A DNA stretch of 64,000 nucleotides from Skeletonema tropicum (Eukaryota; Bacillariophyta; Thalassiosirophyceae; Thalassiosirales; Thalassiosiraceae): NCBI GenBank assembly GCA_037178625.1, contig CM074127.1, positions 3,100,001 through 3,164,000 of the forward strand, read 5' to 3'. The translations under genes were made by a program, and so were the position numbers. Under the pieces are notes generated by a model. That model had not been told where the DNA came from. It did not search any database and was given only the letters and a program-made list of their open reading frames with translations. Below, piece by piece: positions 54,278-64,000 of this stretch (position 1 is its first letter; each line of letters starts with the position of its first letter).

Positions 54278-56951
54278 TTACGATTGAACAGCAAGTTTCA
54301 TCAGATGCTCCATAAACACACGAAGCGAGACGTCGTCTGTAAACACCTGGGCACCCCCTCCCCCTTCACTATTATGAGTCTGGCTAGGGTTCAATTTGGC
54401 CATCAAGAAACGCGCCTCACTCTTATGTTGATCGCAAACAATATATCTCGGCACTGGGAAGCGATTGTCCATGATAGTTTGTGCATCCGCTTGTGGTGCC
54501 TCTAACAAATCACGGAACGCCGCGTGCTCTTCTTGCTCATGATAACGTTGTTCGCGCCACGCAGCACAAGTCTCACCGTGAAACACGACAACATGAAAGA
54601 ATGTATCCAGTAGTAAAATGGTGTCAGGACGCACTGACTGAGAGTCTAGAAGCGCTGGTTGGGGAGGTCCATTGAACGAATAGGATAGAAGCGTGGGTTG
54701 GATCATAACTAACGAGTTGGTTGCATTCTCTCTGTTCAAGATGTAACGATAGTACGCGGCTTCATCTGGACTCGAGTTGACTGCAGCAAAGGAAAGGAAG
54801 AAAGAAGTTTAGATTCTCGCTCAGTAAGTATGGGAGTCAGTGACAAGTCCATTCCTCATACAAATACTTACATAATTGAAGAAATTGTGACCGACGCAAG
54901 TGAAAGACAAATTGCGGAAACAAACTGAATTCTGGTGCGAGTCGGAAGGAATTCGGATCATCTGGAACGTAGTCAGCAAACTTGGAACAAAGTCGAATGA
55001 GACTCCTATCAACCCAGCGCAGAACGTCAGCAACATCTTCCGACCCAGTCCTGTTCACAGCAACACGGGCAAGGAGAACTGCGGCTGCTTCTTGATCAAA
55101 ACTCATCTTCACGGGGCTAGGTTGTTCCATACCACCATTGTAACCATTCATACCAGATTGTTGGGGAGCCCGTTTTTCACCTTCTCCGGGAGGGGGGTTA
55201 TACCATGGTCCACACAGAGTAGTTGCACGAAGACGAGTTCGGCCATTGGCGTGCTGATACTTCGTCAAAAACTGGATAAAGCGGCGTTTTCCCTCTGGAA
55301 GTGGTGCCGTCTAACATAATAATGCAGAGTGAAGATGAGACACAAGCAAACGCAGGAAAGAAACCAGAATTGTTTGGAAAATAAAACTCACCCCTGGGTT
55401 TGTAATGTCAAAGTAAATTGCGACTGTGGTTCCTGGGTCTACACCACCTAAACTCCAAGCATTAGTTCCACCTTTTCCCACTTCCAAATCACTAACATTG
55501 GGACTCTTCTTCCCCAAACTAGTAACTGGTCCAATTGCTCCACTGACCTTGAACTCCCTCGAAGTAAGAACCTCCAGCGTGGCCCCAAATGCCATTTGCA
55601 TTTTCCCTCCATCCTCAGGAACATCTGGTTCAAAGGTCCTAAACACTCGACGCAAACTTTCCTTGAAGACAGATTGACCAAAAGAGTCACCCAATACCAT
55701 TTGTCCACCAGTAGCTTCAACCAGCTCAGCCATTTCAAGCATTCCGACTTGATCCAACGAGCACGCAAACACATCAACCACGTGAGATGACGTCGGACTC
55801 GCATTGGCGGCCGCTTGTGTCGTACTCCCCTTCTTTCCTGCAGGAGGATGATTCCTCTTTGCCAAACTAGCGTAGAAGTCACATGCCGGTTTGTGCAATG
55901 GTTCAGCATTGCGTGAAATATCAGCATGGGAACGCATGTCCTCCGTTTTAAGACGGCTTACAATCGAGCCGGGCCCAGATGTGCATGGTCCTCCAACGAA
56001 CATCATTAAACGCGCACCACTACGTGGCAATGCCAAGTCCAGAAGACTCGTCGCGAAACTCATGGCACAGCCAGTGCATCGTGCCACTCGTTTATCCGCT
56101 GGCACTGGCCAGGGGTCTTTGCGCAAGTCTTCCAAAATGGACTCAACCGTCATGCTGCATTCCGAAACGGGCAAAATGAAACGACGCAACACCTGCTGTC
56201 CAGGAGATTCATACGTTTGTTGCTGAGGAGGCATGCCATTTGGTTGTTGTTGTTGTCCCGGAGGAGCAGGGGGAGGGGGTGCGCCTCCTCCCTTGCCCCC
56301 AGCAGCTGCAGGAGCACACCCCAACAACTGACTAACCTTGGCAGTTCCATACTCCTTGTTGCCTCTAATGACATACGCCTTTGGAATCCCCCCAAATCCA
56401 ATCTCATGAACCTGAACATTCGTACCGAAGGTGATCAAACCCACCAAACTATCCTCTGGCAGCAAGTTCAAGATTTGTTGAATCGAATCGGCCAACTCCG
56501 TCAACTCCTCGACAGGAGCGCAAGTGTCTATACAAAACACAAACGCAGGTGGTAGTGCAGGCGGGACATTGGGCAGCTCATATTCACAGGTCCCAAATTG
56601 AGGAATGAGTTCCGCAGGTAAATTGTTCTCACTGATATTTTCTGCGTAGTGTGGGGGGAAGTGATTCCGCGTGAGGCAGAATGGACAAACCCAAAGCTTG
56701 GTGCGAAAATCGACCTGACAGTATGGATTTAATACCGCGTGGCAAGTGGCGGTGCTGCATCGGATGGGATCATATTGGAGTGCAGTTGGGGGAGCACAGG
56801 AGGGTGGCAATTTCTTTAGCGGCGTGTAGAGCGCTCCAATGGGGGCAACGCATCGAGTTGCTTCGAGGCGAGAAGATGGCCAACAGTGGAAGGAGAGGCG
56901 GGTGCCTGCGGTCTCCTCCGTGTACGAGACGTCCCAGTGCTCTTGTTGCAT
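54278..56951 (-). CDS. SEC23: COPII coat GTPase-activating subunit SEC23
   Basis: Three exons (56951-55392, 55310-54872, 54780-54278) join in frame, for about 833 residues. The junctions restore [14 protein letters not shown] and [17 protein letters not shown], both matching known SEC23s. The start [13 protein letters not shown] lies just inside a longer open frame; upstream sequence is not SEC23-like. Features in order: the zinc finger ([14 protein letters not shown]...WVCPFC), the trunk vWA-like domain ([37 protein letters not shown]), the helical domain, and the C-terminal gelsolin-like part ([20 protein letters not shown]). A Gly/Pro/Gln-rich insertion of about 45 residues interrupts the trunk at about 56330-56200. 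SEC23 pairs with SEC24 and stimulates Sar1 GTP hydrolysis during budding from the ER. Confidence 0.95.
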
Positions 56952-57394
56952 TTTACTTTTTTCAATTATTGACACGTGATGCTGGAGTAAACTATCTACT
57001 AATTTCAGGACGCTATCAGTATCAATATGACCGTCCACGATTCCTTCCAATTGCAGCCGTACAGTGTATCGTAATGAAATGGCGAGGAGGGCTGGTGTTT
57101 TGCTGGGTTTTTCACCGCACACCGCATTGGATTTTGGATCTGTTGAGTTCCGTAGATACGATGTAGTGAAAGATTAGTGGTATGTAATATGTTGTTACAT
57201 AATGTTACATGTTACAAAGAGTAGAAGTGGCTGGCCAGCACAAAAGCAGAACGCTTTATCCATGAAAATAATACTGTTTCATCAGTGTGTTGGTGATCAA
57301 TGTAGATGAATTAAACAGTTATTACGTTGGCGATATAAGGAAAACTCTTCAGAAATAGAGTACAACGTCCTGTCAATCATTCTCCTCAGTAGAT
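56952..57394. other. Intergenic region upstream of SEC23
   Basis: This 443-bp region lies between two minus-strand genes. Its left part continues the SEC23 frame in-frame but without SEC23-like sequence, so I treat it as 5' UTR and promoter. No RNA gene is seen. Confidence 0.35.
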
Positions 57395-59371
57395 TTACGC
57401 CTTTCCTCCATTCTTTTCTACCTTGACAGTTTTCACAGATGGTCCTTCGTTGCTATTTTTCTTCATTGCTGCTGGCTTCTGTTTCCGGAAGAAGACACGA
57501 AGCGGGCAGAAGAACCAAATAATGCGAAAGATTGTCGACCGAAACAGTACCATCACAAGTGCTAAGTATCCGTAAAATAGATTGTCAAGTGCCCATTGTC
57601 CATCTTTTGCAGCACGCGATAATTTGGTCGAGATGGAGTTTGGTAACTTGTCGAATAAGTTGTTCTTTTTAGCGAATTCAATCAAAGATGATGTCAAACC
57701 CTCTAAGCGTGGGGCAATTCCTTCACGCGCCTTCGTCACTTGTTTCCTTGTCTCGTTATCAATTGTCTTGACAATGGGCGACACCTGCTCAGTGCACTGA
57801 TCAATCAAAGGAATGGCCTTTTGATTCCAGACGGGATATATATGCTCATCCAACACAGGAACAATCTTTGCATTAACAGTTGCGGCTAAGTGATCGTTGT
57901 ACAAAGCGAGTGCCTTGGATGAAAGCTCATTGTATGCTTCAAGAGCAACCTCACAAGCCTCGCCCATGACCCTCTCGACCTTTGGAATAAGCTCTTCTTC
58001 AATGAAGAGTTTGACCATTTTTTGGGTATCAGCAAATTCATTCTTCGTGTTTTCTAATGCATTCATGACCAATCTTCTGCTATCTTCTCTGATCAATGTA
58101 GTGTTGCAGTACCCTTGAGAGCTGTGCGTATCCTTCCAAAAAGTAACTTCATTTTGAAGACCATTGCTTTCCGTTGTGAGTTCTGCGATGTTGGTACTTA
58201 GTTTGCTCTCTTTTTCCTCAGCTTCCTTGATTGCCTCGTCCAACTTCTTCAACGTTTCTCTGTGTTTCGCAGCTTCTGAAGCAACTGCAGCTTCAGCAGC
58301 GGCAGAAGTTTCTTTCATCATTCGTGCTGACTCTTCCTGAATTGTTGCAATTTTTGAGTCTGCTGCATCCCTGACTTCAGTAATTTGACGCTCGTGGGCC
58401 ATTTCTGCCTCAGTTGCTAATTGATTCAAGGCGTCAATTTCTGATTCAGCAGCAGATGTGACTTCGTACAGTTGCTTTTCATGGGCTTCCCTGACTTCAG
58501 TGATTTGACGCTCATGGGCCATTTCTACCTCGGTTGCTAATTGATTCAAGGCGTCAATTTCTGATTCAGCAGCAGATGTGACTTCGTACAGTTGCTTTTC
58601 ATGGGCTTCTTCTCTTTCAGCTGCCTCTTCTCGAAGAGCCTCCAAGTCGTCATGGTGCATCTTGATCAATCTCAACTTGGCTTCCTCTGCTTCTTCTATA
58701 ATCTGTTTGATTTCTGCCTCGCTTTCTAGACGTTCATTAACTAGCTCCTGGTCTTTCTGTTCTAATTGTTCTCGTGCAATTTGTTCTACCCTTTCGATCT
58801 TTACAGCTGTTGAATTCTTGAGAGCGCTCATGTTTAATTTCATCCTCTCTGATTCTTCCGCCGCGGCATCTTTGACCTCTTTGATACGATCATCTGCTTC
58901 CTTCGCAGCTGCATCCAATTTCGATTGAGTAATTACTTCTAAATCACTAAATTCTAATTCAGCTGCGGCGATACGTTCATGAGCCTCTTGGAGCTTTTCA
59001 GTCAATTCATCAATTCTATCTGAGAGTAGAGATGCAGCTTTAACAACTGCAGACTTCTCAGCAGTAATTGCCGCCTTCTCTTCGTTTGCAACAACCAGTG
59101 ACTTGGCCATAATTTCATCACAAGTTACTACCTCCGCCTTTTTCGGCCCATGACCAGGCTCATAGCTTGTGATTGTACCTGTAGCCGCATCATTCATGGA
59201 ATTAACAAGCTTCTTTGCCTCTTCAATTGCAGCATTCTTGTCAGTATCATCGTTCTTCGTCCCAAATTTACTTAGATCGATAGCACTTAGTGGGTGAGAA
59301 CCCGTGTAGATTGCCAATACTGTAATGAGGAGTGCTCGAAAAAGCATGATGATAAAAAAACTCTTGATCAA
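57395..59371 (-). CDS. Long coiled-coil protein with signal peptide and C-terminal membrane anchor
   Basis: A single 658-residue frame starts at ATG 59371 or at the in-frame ATG 59347 (MLFRALLITVLAIYTG), which gives a cleaner signal peptide. Residues about 100-410 are an almost continuous Glu/Lys/Ala-rich coiled coil. Two near-identical 40-residue units (EAHEKQLYEVTSAAESEIDA then LNQLATE and MAHERQITEVR) result from a 120-bp DNA duplication. A second helical region lacks heptads. Near the C-terminus is a membrane segment (FYGYLALVMVLFRSTIFRII), followed by a basic tail rich in Lys. The topology would put the coiled coil in the ER/secretory lumen or on the plastid side of a membrane. No known family is recognised; generic coiled-coil similarity would be misleading. 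Confidence 0.8.
   Translation of the reverse strand: MIKSFFIIMLFRALLITVLAIYTGSHPLSAIDLSKFGTKNDDTDKNAAIEEAKKLVNSMNDAATGTITSYEPGHGPKKAEVVTCDEIMAKSLVVANEEKAAITAEKSAVVKAASLLSDRIDELTEKLQEAHERIAAAELEFSDLEVITQSKLDAAAKEADDRIKEVKDAAAEESERMKLNMSALKNSTAVKIERVEQIAREQLEQKDQELVNERLESEAEIKQIIEEAEEAKLRLIKMHHDDLEALREEAAEREEAHEKQLYEVTSAAESEIDALNQLATEVEMAHERQITEVREAHEKQLYEVTSAAESEIDALNQLATEAEMAHERQITEVRDAADSKIATIQEESARMMKETSAAAEAAVASEAAKHRETLKKLDEAIKEAEEKESKLSTNIAELTTESNGLQNEVTFWKDTHSSQGYCNTTLIREDSRRLVMNALENTKNEFADTQKMVKLFIEEELIPKVERVMGEACEVALEAYNELSSKALALYNDHLAATVNAKIVPVLDEHIYPVWNQKAIPLIDQCTEQVSPIVKTIDNETRKQVTKAREGIAPRLEGLTSSLIEFAKKNNLFDKLPNSISTKLSRAAKDGQWALDNLFYGYLALVMVLFRSTIFRIIWFFCPLRVFFRKQKPAAMKKNSNEGPSVKTVKVEKNGGKA
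58370..58609. repeat. 120-bp tandem duplication inside the coiled-coil gene
   Basis: The sequences starting CCCTGACTTCAGTAATTTG at about 58370 and CCCTGACTTCAGTGATTTG at about 58490 run in parallel for 120 bp with only a handful of differences. They encode two 40-residue coiled-coil units in the same frame. The low divergence points to a recent duplication. Confidence 0.9.
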
Positions 59372-59829
59372 AAGTAAAAGGATAAGGACACAGGTAAAGG
59401 TCGGCTACGGAAGAAGCAGGTGCATGAATATGTTCAGTGGCAATGACAATGATGTGCAGTCATTCAATTCAACGAGTTATTGGCGAGGCCCATCGATATG
59501 CGTGCATGTGATGCATGCATTGGGCATTGGGTGGATCTTGAAAAAATTGCGTGGCGGTAGGTGGTGGGGAGTAGGAAAGATCCGCGAAGAAAAACAGAAT
59601 TTCGATTATCGCTCAATATCGCTGCCTTTGAACGGCTCTTTCTTGTCTCATAGTGCTGACTCGTAGTGCTGACGCGCGACTGAAATGACCTGCGGTTGTG
59701 TGCTGGTTGTGTGCATCATGTCGTCACCAAAAATTGTATCACGTGGAAAAATGTGTGAACGTGCTCTTCATTGTAGCGTGAATGCTGAATTAAGCACAAT
59801 TATTAACAATAGGAGCAACTCTTTGCAAG
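59372..59829. promoter_or_regulatory. Divergent promoter between the coiled-coil gene and the gene at 59830
   Basis: This 458-bp region separates two divergent starts. It contains a short TGATGCATGCAT element near 59508 and no convincing coding frame. Function is inferred from position only. Confidence 0.3.
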
Positions 59830-61004
59830 ATGCCGCCGTCTACATCTTCGACGCCAATATCAATCCCCACGTCATCTCCAATTGCTATACGTCGCCGCGA
59901 CTCATCATCCTCGGACGAAGACGATGACTATGATAGCATTGGAGAGCGGAGGCAGCACCACGCAGCTCTTGACGAGTCAGATTCATTAGCAGAGTTACAA
60001 GTGGGTTCATTACCGATGCATCTGCGGCGGCCGGGGAGAAGTTCAAATTCAAATAGTACTAGCATGAGATATCGTAGAAACAACAGCTCAGAGCAACTGC
60101 ATCAGTTCATGGGAGCAATGTCGCTTCCGCCTCCGAGAGCTCCATTTATTTCGGCTCGGCAGGATATGGAAAACAAACTGTCAAGGTAGGTTTGTGACAA
60201 CTATATGTTGTGCTCGTTGCTATGAAATGAAAATAACTCACATCAATTTTTTTCTACGATGCACCTCTCAGCATGCCTGAAATAGCGCTTCCAGAAAGTG
60301 TAGCATCTACTGATCCTGATTTATCTTCGTCCGTTCCTTTCGGTTCATTGCGAGAGTCACAATTCACTCATCCTCATTTGGATCGCTGGCAACAAAGGAA
60401 TGGTAGCAGCAATAATCAACAGACAACAACACAATTTCAACCACATAGTCTTCCAGTATATGCATCCACAGGATCGGGCGGTATTGGGTCATTTTTTCCT
60501 GAATCTAACGATGTTACGTTGTCAGATAGAAATAGAAGTATGCTTAATGAATCATCGAGTATAGGAGGCTTGTTGGAAGGATCTCGAGATGGTGACAATA
60601 ACAATTACTACACGCGTGACATTGCTGGGATAACAAATGACTATAACCAGCTCACATTAGATGGCCCTGGTGCTGAGAGCAATGGCCAAGGAAACGTCAC
60701 TTTTGATAATGGAAGACCCAACGATACATATGATGATGGGAACCTAAGCAGGTCTTTGACAGCATTAGACATGTTAACACGCATTCGACAAACAGCGCCG
60801 CCATTAGCACCTCCATCGCAATTAGATAATTCCGAAGCAAACGTAGATTCCCGTTCCAGCTCCAACTTGACCGCGCTGATAGAGCAACAACAACAGCAGC
60901 AATATAATGGAGCTCCACCACATGCGGATAGCAACGAACAACATTATGATCATCATGCTGATCCGGATATGTTCGAAGCATTTGACTTTGAGCTTGACGA
61001 GTAG
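59830..61004 (+). CDS. Low-complexity protein of unknown function
   Basis: Exon 1 (59830-60185) and exon 2 (60272-61004), joined by an 86-bp intron (AG/GTAGGT donor, CTCTCAG acceptor), encode about 362 residues starting MPPSTSSTPISIP. The sequence is Ser-, Asn- and Gln-rich, with an acidic Ser cluster (RRRDSSSSDEDDDYDS). There is a short conserved-looking segment (LDMLTRIRQTAPPLAPP), a polyglutamine run, and a C-terminus ending FEAFDFELDE. This composition suits a disordered nuclear or signalling protein with acidic activation-like ends. No domain is recognised and I assign no function. It is convergent with the ankyrin gene, with 100 bp between stops. Confidence 0.7.
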
Positions 61005-61104
61005 AAAATAGAAGGGTTAATTTGCGTTTTAATACCGAAGTCACAATCTTACTATTTCTATCCCTAAGTCATATCCTACTACAATCAGCCATGCATTCAT
61101 TCTA

Positions 61105-63573
61105 TTATAATGACACATCTGCAAACTGCTCAGTGGGGATATCATCTTCGGCTGGAGCAGCATTATGTGGTGTTTGAGTTGAGAAACTTTTCAGCATGGG
61201 AGGTGGCGGGAGAGAAGATGTGCCTCCTGCATTTGAAGGTGATGATAGAGGTTTGGCTGCATTGCTACCAAAGACTGGCGGTGGTGGCAATCCACCGAAC
61301 GCTTTAGCTGGGGAGGTGCTTTCGGGTGTAACACCAAAGAAAGAGGATGCGTCCCCGGTAGGTGCAGTTTCATTCTGCGTAGGAGCCGCAACAGTTTGTT
61401 CTGGTGTCATTGCAACATTGCCCGTACTACTTTGCTGCTGCTGCATATCAGCAGCATTGGTTTCAGCTGGAGGAGGGGAAGAAAACACATCAGCTTTATT
61501 GTTGGTTTCAGCAGCAATGTTTTCCGCAGGAGGTGGGGAGGAAAATGCATCAGCTGCACTATGCGTCTCAGCATTAATGCTTTCGGCAGGAGGTGGGGAA
61601 GCAAATGCATCTGCAGTATTGTTTGTTTCTTCTGCGTTGTTAAAAGCTGGAGGAGGGGAAGAAAACACATCTGCAGTATTGTTAGTCAACGAGCTCTCGC
61701 CAGATGAAGGGAACATTTCCTTCTTGTCTTCCGCATGAGGTGTCGCAAACATTGAGGCGGCATCTGAAGATGAATTTGTTGCATTTCCATCTGTAGTTGC
61801 TATCGTTTGAGGCTGGGCGTACTGCTGCGGCTGCACAGCATATCCTGAAGTTGGATAATCATTCTGTACAGTTGTTTGTTGACTTTGAGCTGAATAGGAG
61901 GGAGCAACGTTGGGAGATGGTACGGAGACATTGGATTGGGCATAATTTTGCCCAGACCAATGCTGTGTCTGAACGGCAGGTGCTGCATATTGATTATCTG
62001 GCTGAGTAGAATATGCATGCGCATTTTGCACTTGTTGCGTTCCAGACCATTGTTGTGTTGGGCCAGCAGGTGCTGCAACAGTATTTTGTTGCATAGCACC
62101 AGGGTTGAACGTGGAGTAAGAAGGTACAGATGGAGGTGCCATCTGTGGTGAAAAGCCGGATCCTCCCAAAGATGGTGGAGCTGAAACCGAATCCGAAACA
62201 GCACAGTAAGCTGGGTATCTAGCGCGTCCACCTCCTCCAATGTACCCCATTGTCCTCACATTTCCTGCCCCTATGGCTGAATAAAGATTTGCGCCCCCGC
62301 TGTACGGCGAAGGACTCGCCATACCTTTCGCCCCACCATTCGCTGATGCCCCTCCAGATATTGGCGGGGGTGGAACTGCCAACTTTCGACTCGTTTCAAA
62401 ACTGTTCTCCACATGACCATATTTTGCTTGCAAATCTTTATCATTGCTCGATGTATGAAATCCGTCAGGTTTGTACAACTTGCGCCCAGAAGAAGCATAA
62501 GATGATTCGTTCAAGACAAATGCAGAGTTGGAATTGCCTCCTCTGAGCGCGTATCCGCTCGATGAAGAATTGTTTGATTTTGGAGGCTGTTCTGTTGGAG
62601 CCGCTTTATTTGATGTCGACTGCGAAGTTTGCTGCTGCACTTGTTGTGGCGGTTGGTTGGAGATCTCAACTGGAGGTTGGTTTGTTGTTTGACTTGGGAC
62701 TTGTTCTGGGAACGATGCCGTCTGATGATCTTGCTGTGGTTGAGCATCCCTTGCATTATTGCTAGGAGGAGGAATTGTAGACTGAGAGTTGTTGTTGTCA
62801 CCTGGCATTGGAGATGTCATTGGCATTGGTTGCATCATGGCAGGGGAAGCCGCAGCTGCATTATAATTATTTGCAACAGGTGGTTGGGGAGAGAAATTGG
62901 AATTTATCCCACGAACAGGAGGAGGCTGCATTAACGCTGCAGAAGGATCATTATTGTTCATCATAGATGGTTGTGGCGGTGCACCCCCTGGAGTTCCAAT
63001 GACTGGGGGTGGAGCTAAATTACTGTAATTGACTTTCATGCCGCCCATGTCAATTCCTGGCATGAGGCCTGCTCCTCCATTATCTAGACATTCCTGAGTT
63101 TCCTGCTGCAGCTGTTTTGGCAGAAGGTATCCCCTCACCGCTTGCGAAGATCCGACGTCATATGGTGTTTGTGCAGTGGCATCTTTCATTACCACGCTGG
63201 CCCCGAGTTCTTCTACCAGCACTTTCACGGTTGCCAGAGCAGTCTGCGCCGACATGGAGCTGCTTGCCGCGGCATGGTGCAGCGCCGTCCAGCCATTGTA
63301 ATCGGCAATTTCTACGCGCACGCCTTGGCCGATCAATTGTCGAATTATGCTGACTATTCCGTGGGAAGCAGCGGCGTGCAGGGCGTTCATGCCCTTTTGA
63401 TTCAACGAGCTATACGGATCTAGCGGTTCGTGTGGGTCATTGAGGATTGCGAGGGCGACATGCTCTTGGTGCGACGCTACCGCGGCAAGGTAGCGATGAG
63501 CTGGTGTAGATGGGGGCGGAGCAAGCGTCTCGGACAGCTTCTCCAGCTGCTTGTTGGCCCATTGGAACATCAT
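61105..63573 (-). CDS. Ankyrin-repeat protein with long Q/N/P-rich tail and DxF motif repeats
   Basis: A single 822-residue frame starts at ATG 63573 (MMFQWANKQLEKLSETL). Residues about 28-150 contain two or three ankyrin repeats (KGMNALHAAASHGIVSIIRQ, NGWTALHHAAASSSM, AQTPYDVGSSQAVRGYL). The rest is disordered and rich in Gln, Asn, Pro, Ser and Gly. Near the C-terminus a unit of about 22 residues occurs four times (DVFSSPPPA, DAFASPPPA, DAFSSPPPA, DVFSSPPPA), followed by poly-Pro and GLPPPPVFG. DxF motifs bind the ears of clathrin adaptor AP-2, which suggests an endocytic adaptor-like role; this is inference. A GYALRGGNSNSAFVLNESSY patch in the middle looks conserved, but I cannot name it. 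Confidence 0.8.
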   Translation of the reverse strand: MMFQWANKQLEKLSETLAPPPSTPAHRYLAAVASHQEHVALAILNDPHEPLDPYSSLNQKGMNALHAAASHGIVSIIRQLIGQGVRVEIADYNGWTALHHAAASSSMSAQTALATVKVLVEELGASVVMKDATAQTPYDVGSSQAVRGYLLPKQLQQETQECLDNGGAGLMPGIDMGGMKVNYSNLAPPPVIGTPGGAPPQPSMMNNNDPSAALMQPPPVRGINSNFSPQPPVANNYNAAAASPAMMQPMPMTSPMPGDNNNSQSTIPPPSNNARDAQPQQDHQTASFPEQVPSQTTNQPPVEISNQPPQQVQQQTSQSTSNKAAPTEQPPKSNNSSSSGYALRGGNSNSAFVLNESSYASSGRKLYKPDGFHTSSNDKDLQAKYGHVENSFETSRKLAVPPPPISGGASANGGAKGMASPSPYSGGANLYSAIGAGNVRTMGYIGGGGRARYPAYCAVSDSVSAPPSLGGSGFSPQMAPPSVPSYSTFNPGAMQQNTVAAPAGPTQQWSGTQQVQNAHAYSTQPDNQYAAPAVQTQHWSGQNYAQSNVSVPSPNVAPSYSAQSQQTTVQNDYPTSGYAVQPQQYAQPQTIATTDGNATNSSSDAASMFATPHAEDKKEMFPSSGESSLTNNTADVFSSPPPAFNNAEETNNTADAFASPPPAESINAETHSAADAFSSPPPAENIAAETNNKADVFSSPPPAETNAADMQQQQSSTGNVAMTPEQTVAAPTQNETAPTGDASSFFGVTPESTSPAKAFGGLPPPPVFGSNAAKPLSSPSNAGGTSSLPPPPMLKSFSTQTPHNAAPAEDDIPTEQFADVSL
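61455..61690. repeat. Four short in-frame tandem repeats encoding D(V/A)F(S/A)SPPPA
   Basis: Between 61455 and 61690 the plus strand shows GGAGG(A/T)GGGGAAG-type blocks four times, spaced about 63-72 bp. On the coding (minus) strand each encodes NxADxFxSPPPA plus a variable linker with NAE/AET. Divergence between copies is moderate, so the repeats are not very recent. Confidence 0.8.
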
Positions 63574-64000
63574 TTTGCGACGAAGGAGAGAGTACTAAGT
63601 ACTTGTGGCTATGGTCGATGGCAAAGCTTTTACTTTTGCCATGATCCAGATCCATGTTCATGTGTTTTGCGTTGCTGAGCAAGAAAAGTGACGATGAAAA
63701 AAAGAGAAAGTATGAGAATTGAGACGCGTGTCACTTTCTTTAAGATCATCAGATGAAGTTTTCAATAATTGCAGATAGACACAGTAGGACAGTGGTATCA
63801 ATCTATGCGATAGATCTGTTAGTGAAAGGGAGCAGAGAGTAATTAATGTGTTTTTTGCGTGAAAGTAATGTCAAATGGCTCGGACAAAGCACACAGCAAG
63901 AGGGAATAATGGGAAGGACTGTGGAATTCAGCAGCTTCGTCCTCTTATTTAGATCACCTTGTTCTAACCATTAGGTGATACAGAGGTCGGTATAAGTAGA
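63574..64000. other. Right-edge region upstream of the ankyrin gene
   Basis: This 427-bp stretch contains no supported gene. It should hold the ankyrin-gene promoter. A small dyad ATCACC...GGTGAT lies at 63953-63979. Whether another gene begins just beyond the window cannot be seen. Confidence 0.35.

Overview
The window looks like nuclear DNA of a centric diatom of the Thalassiosirales (Thalassiosira, Skeletonema, Cyclotella and relatives), but not Thalassiosira pseudonana itself. The best single clue is the fatty-acid elongase at 15749-16676, which matches what I remember of T. pseudonana TpELO1 almost residue for residue, with scattered substitutions. Other signs are a secretory-type N-terminus ending in an A-FAP plastid cleavage motif (48181-47227), short GT-AG introns (mostly 74-113 bp), and dense packing of genes on alternating strands. 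There are about 24 protein genes, one tRNA-Pro(AGG), one decayed coding region and one large satellite array.

Layout. 1-4122: the start of a gene running off the left edge, then a four-exon membrane protein containing three integrase-derived units. 4190-8785: about 24 tandem copies of a ~190-bp satellite, with a near-identical 935-bp higher-order duplication inside. 8842-14514: CPSF160. 14881-23149: a small membrane protein, the ELO elongase, phenylalanyl-tRNA synthetase beta, and a trehalose-6-phosphate synthase/phosphatase-like protein. 23174-30386: PEX14 with a C-terminal PUB domain, a FUT8-like glycosyltransferase, a CTD small phosphatase and 1.4 kb of non-coding DNA. 30387-36094: a DENN-ENTH protein and IMP dehydrogenase. 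36095-39484: tRNA-Pro, a hairpin cluster, a decayed ORF and AT-rich DNA. 39485-51131: a multi-pass membrane protein, REX1-B, a DUF445 protein, COG5, a plastid protein with repeats, and the pre-rRNA factor MRD1/RBM19. 51198-64000: a WASH-like protein lacking VCA, an SLC25 carrier, SEC23, a coiled-coil membrane protein, an unknown low-complexity protein and an ankyrin protein with DxF repeats.

The genes do not form a pathway. Most are housekeeping genes (mRNA 3' processing, translation, rRNA maturation, purine synthesis). Vesicle traffic is well represented (SEC23, COG5, DENN-ENTH, WASH-like), which is probably chance. Many neighbours are tightly convergent or share a short divergent promoter region.

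The strongest unusual signals are these. (1) IMP dehydrogenase is conserved throughout but needs three +1 frame changes, each at or within about two codons of an in-frame stop, located in and at the end of the CBS module. MRD1/RBM19 needs at least one more. (2) A membrane protein carries three successively degenerated copies of the retroelement pre-integrase plus H2C2 unit. (3) Several fusions or altered enzymes occur: PEX14-PUB, DENN-ENTH, a CBM20-TPS-TPP with changed motifs in both catalytic domains, and WASH without VCA. I ran no database search; all family calls come from reading motifs.
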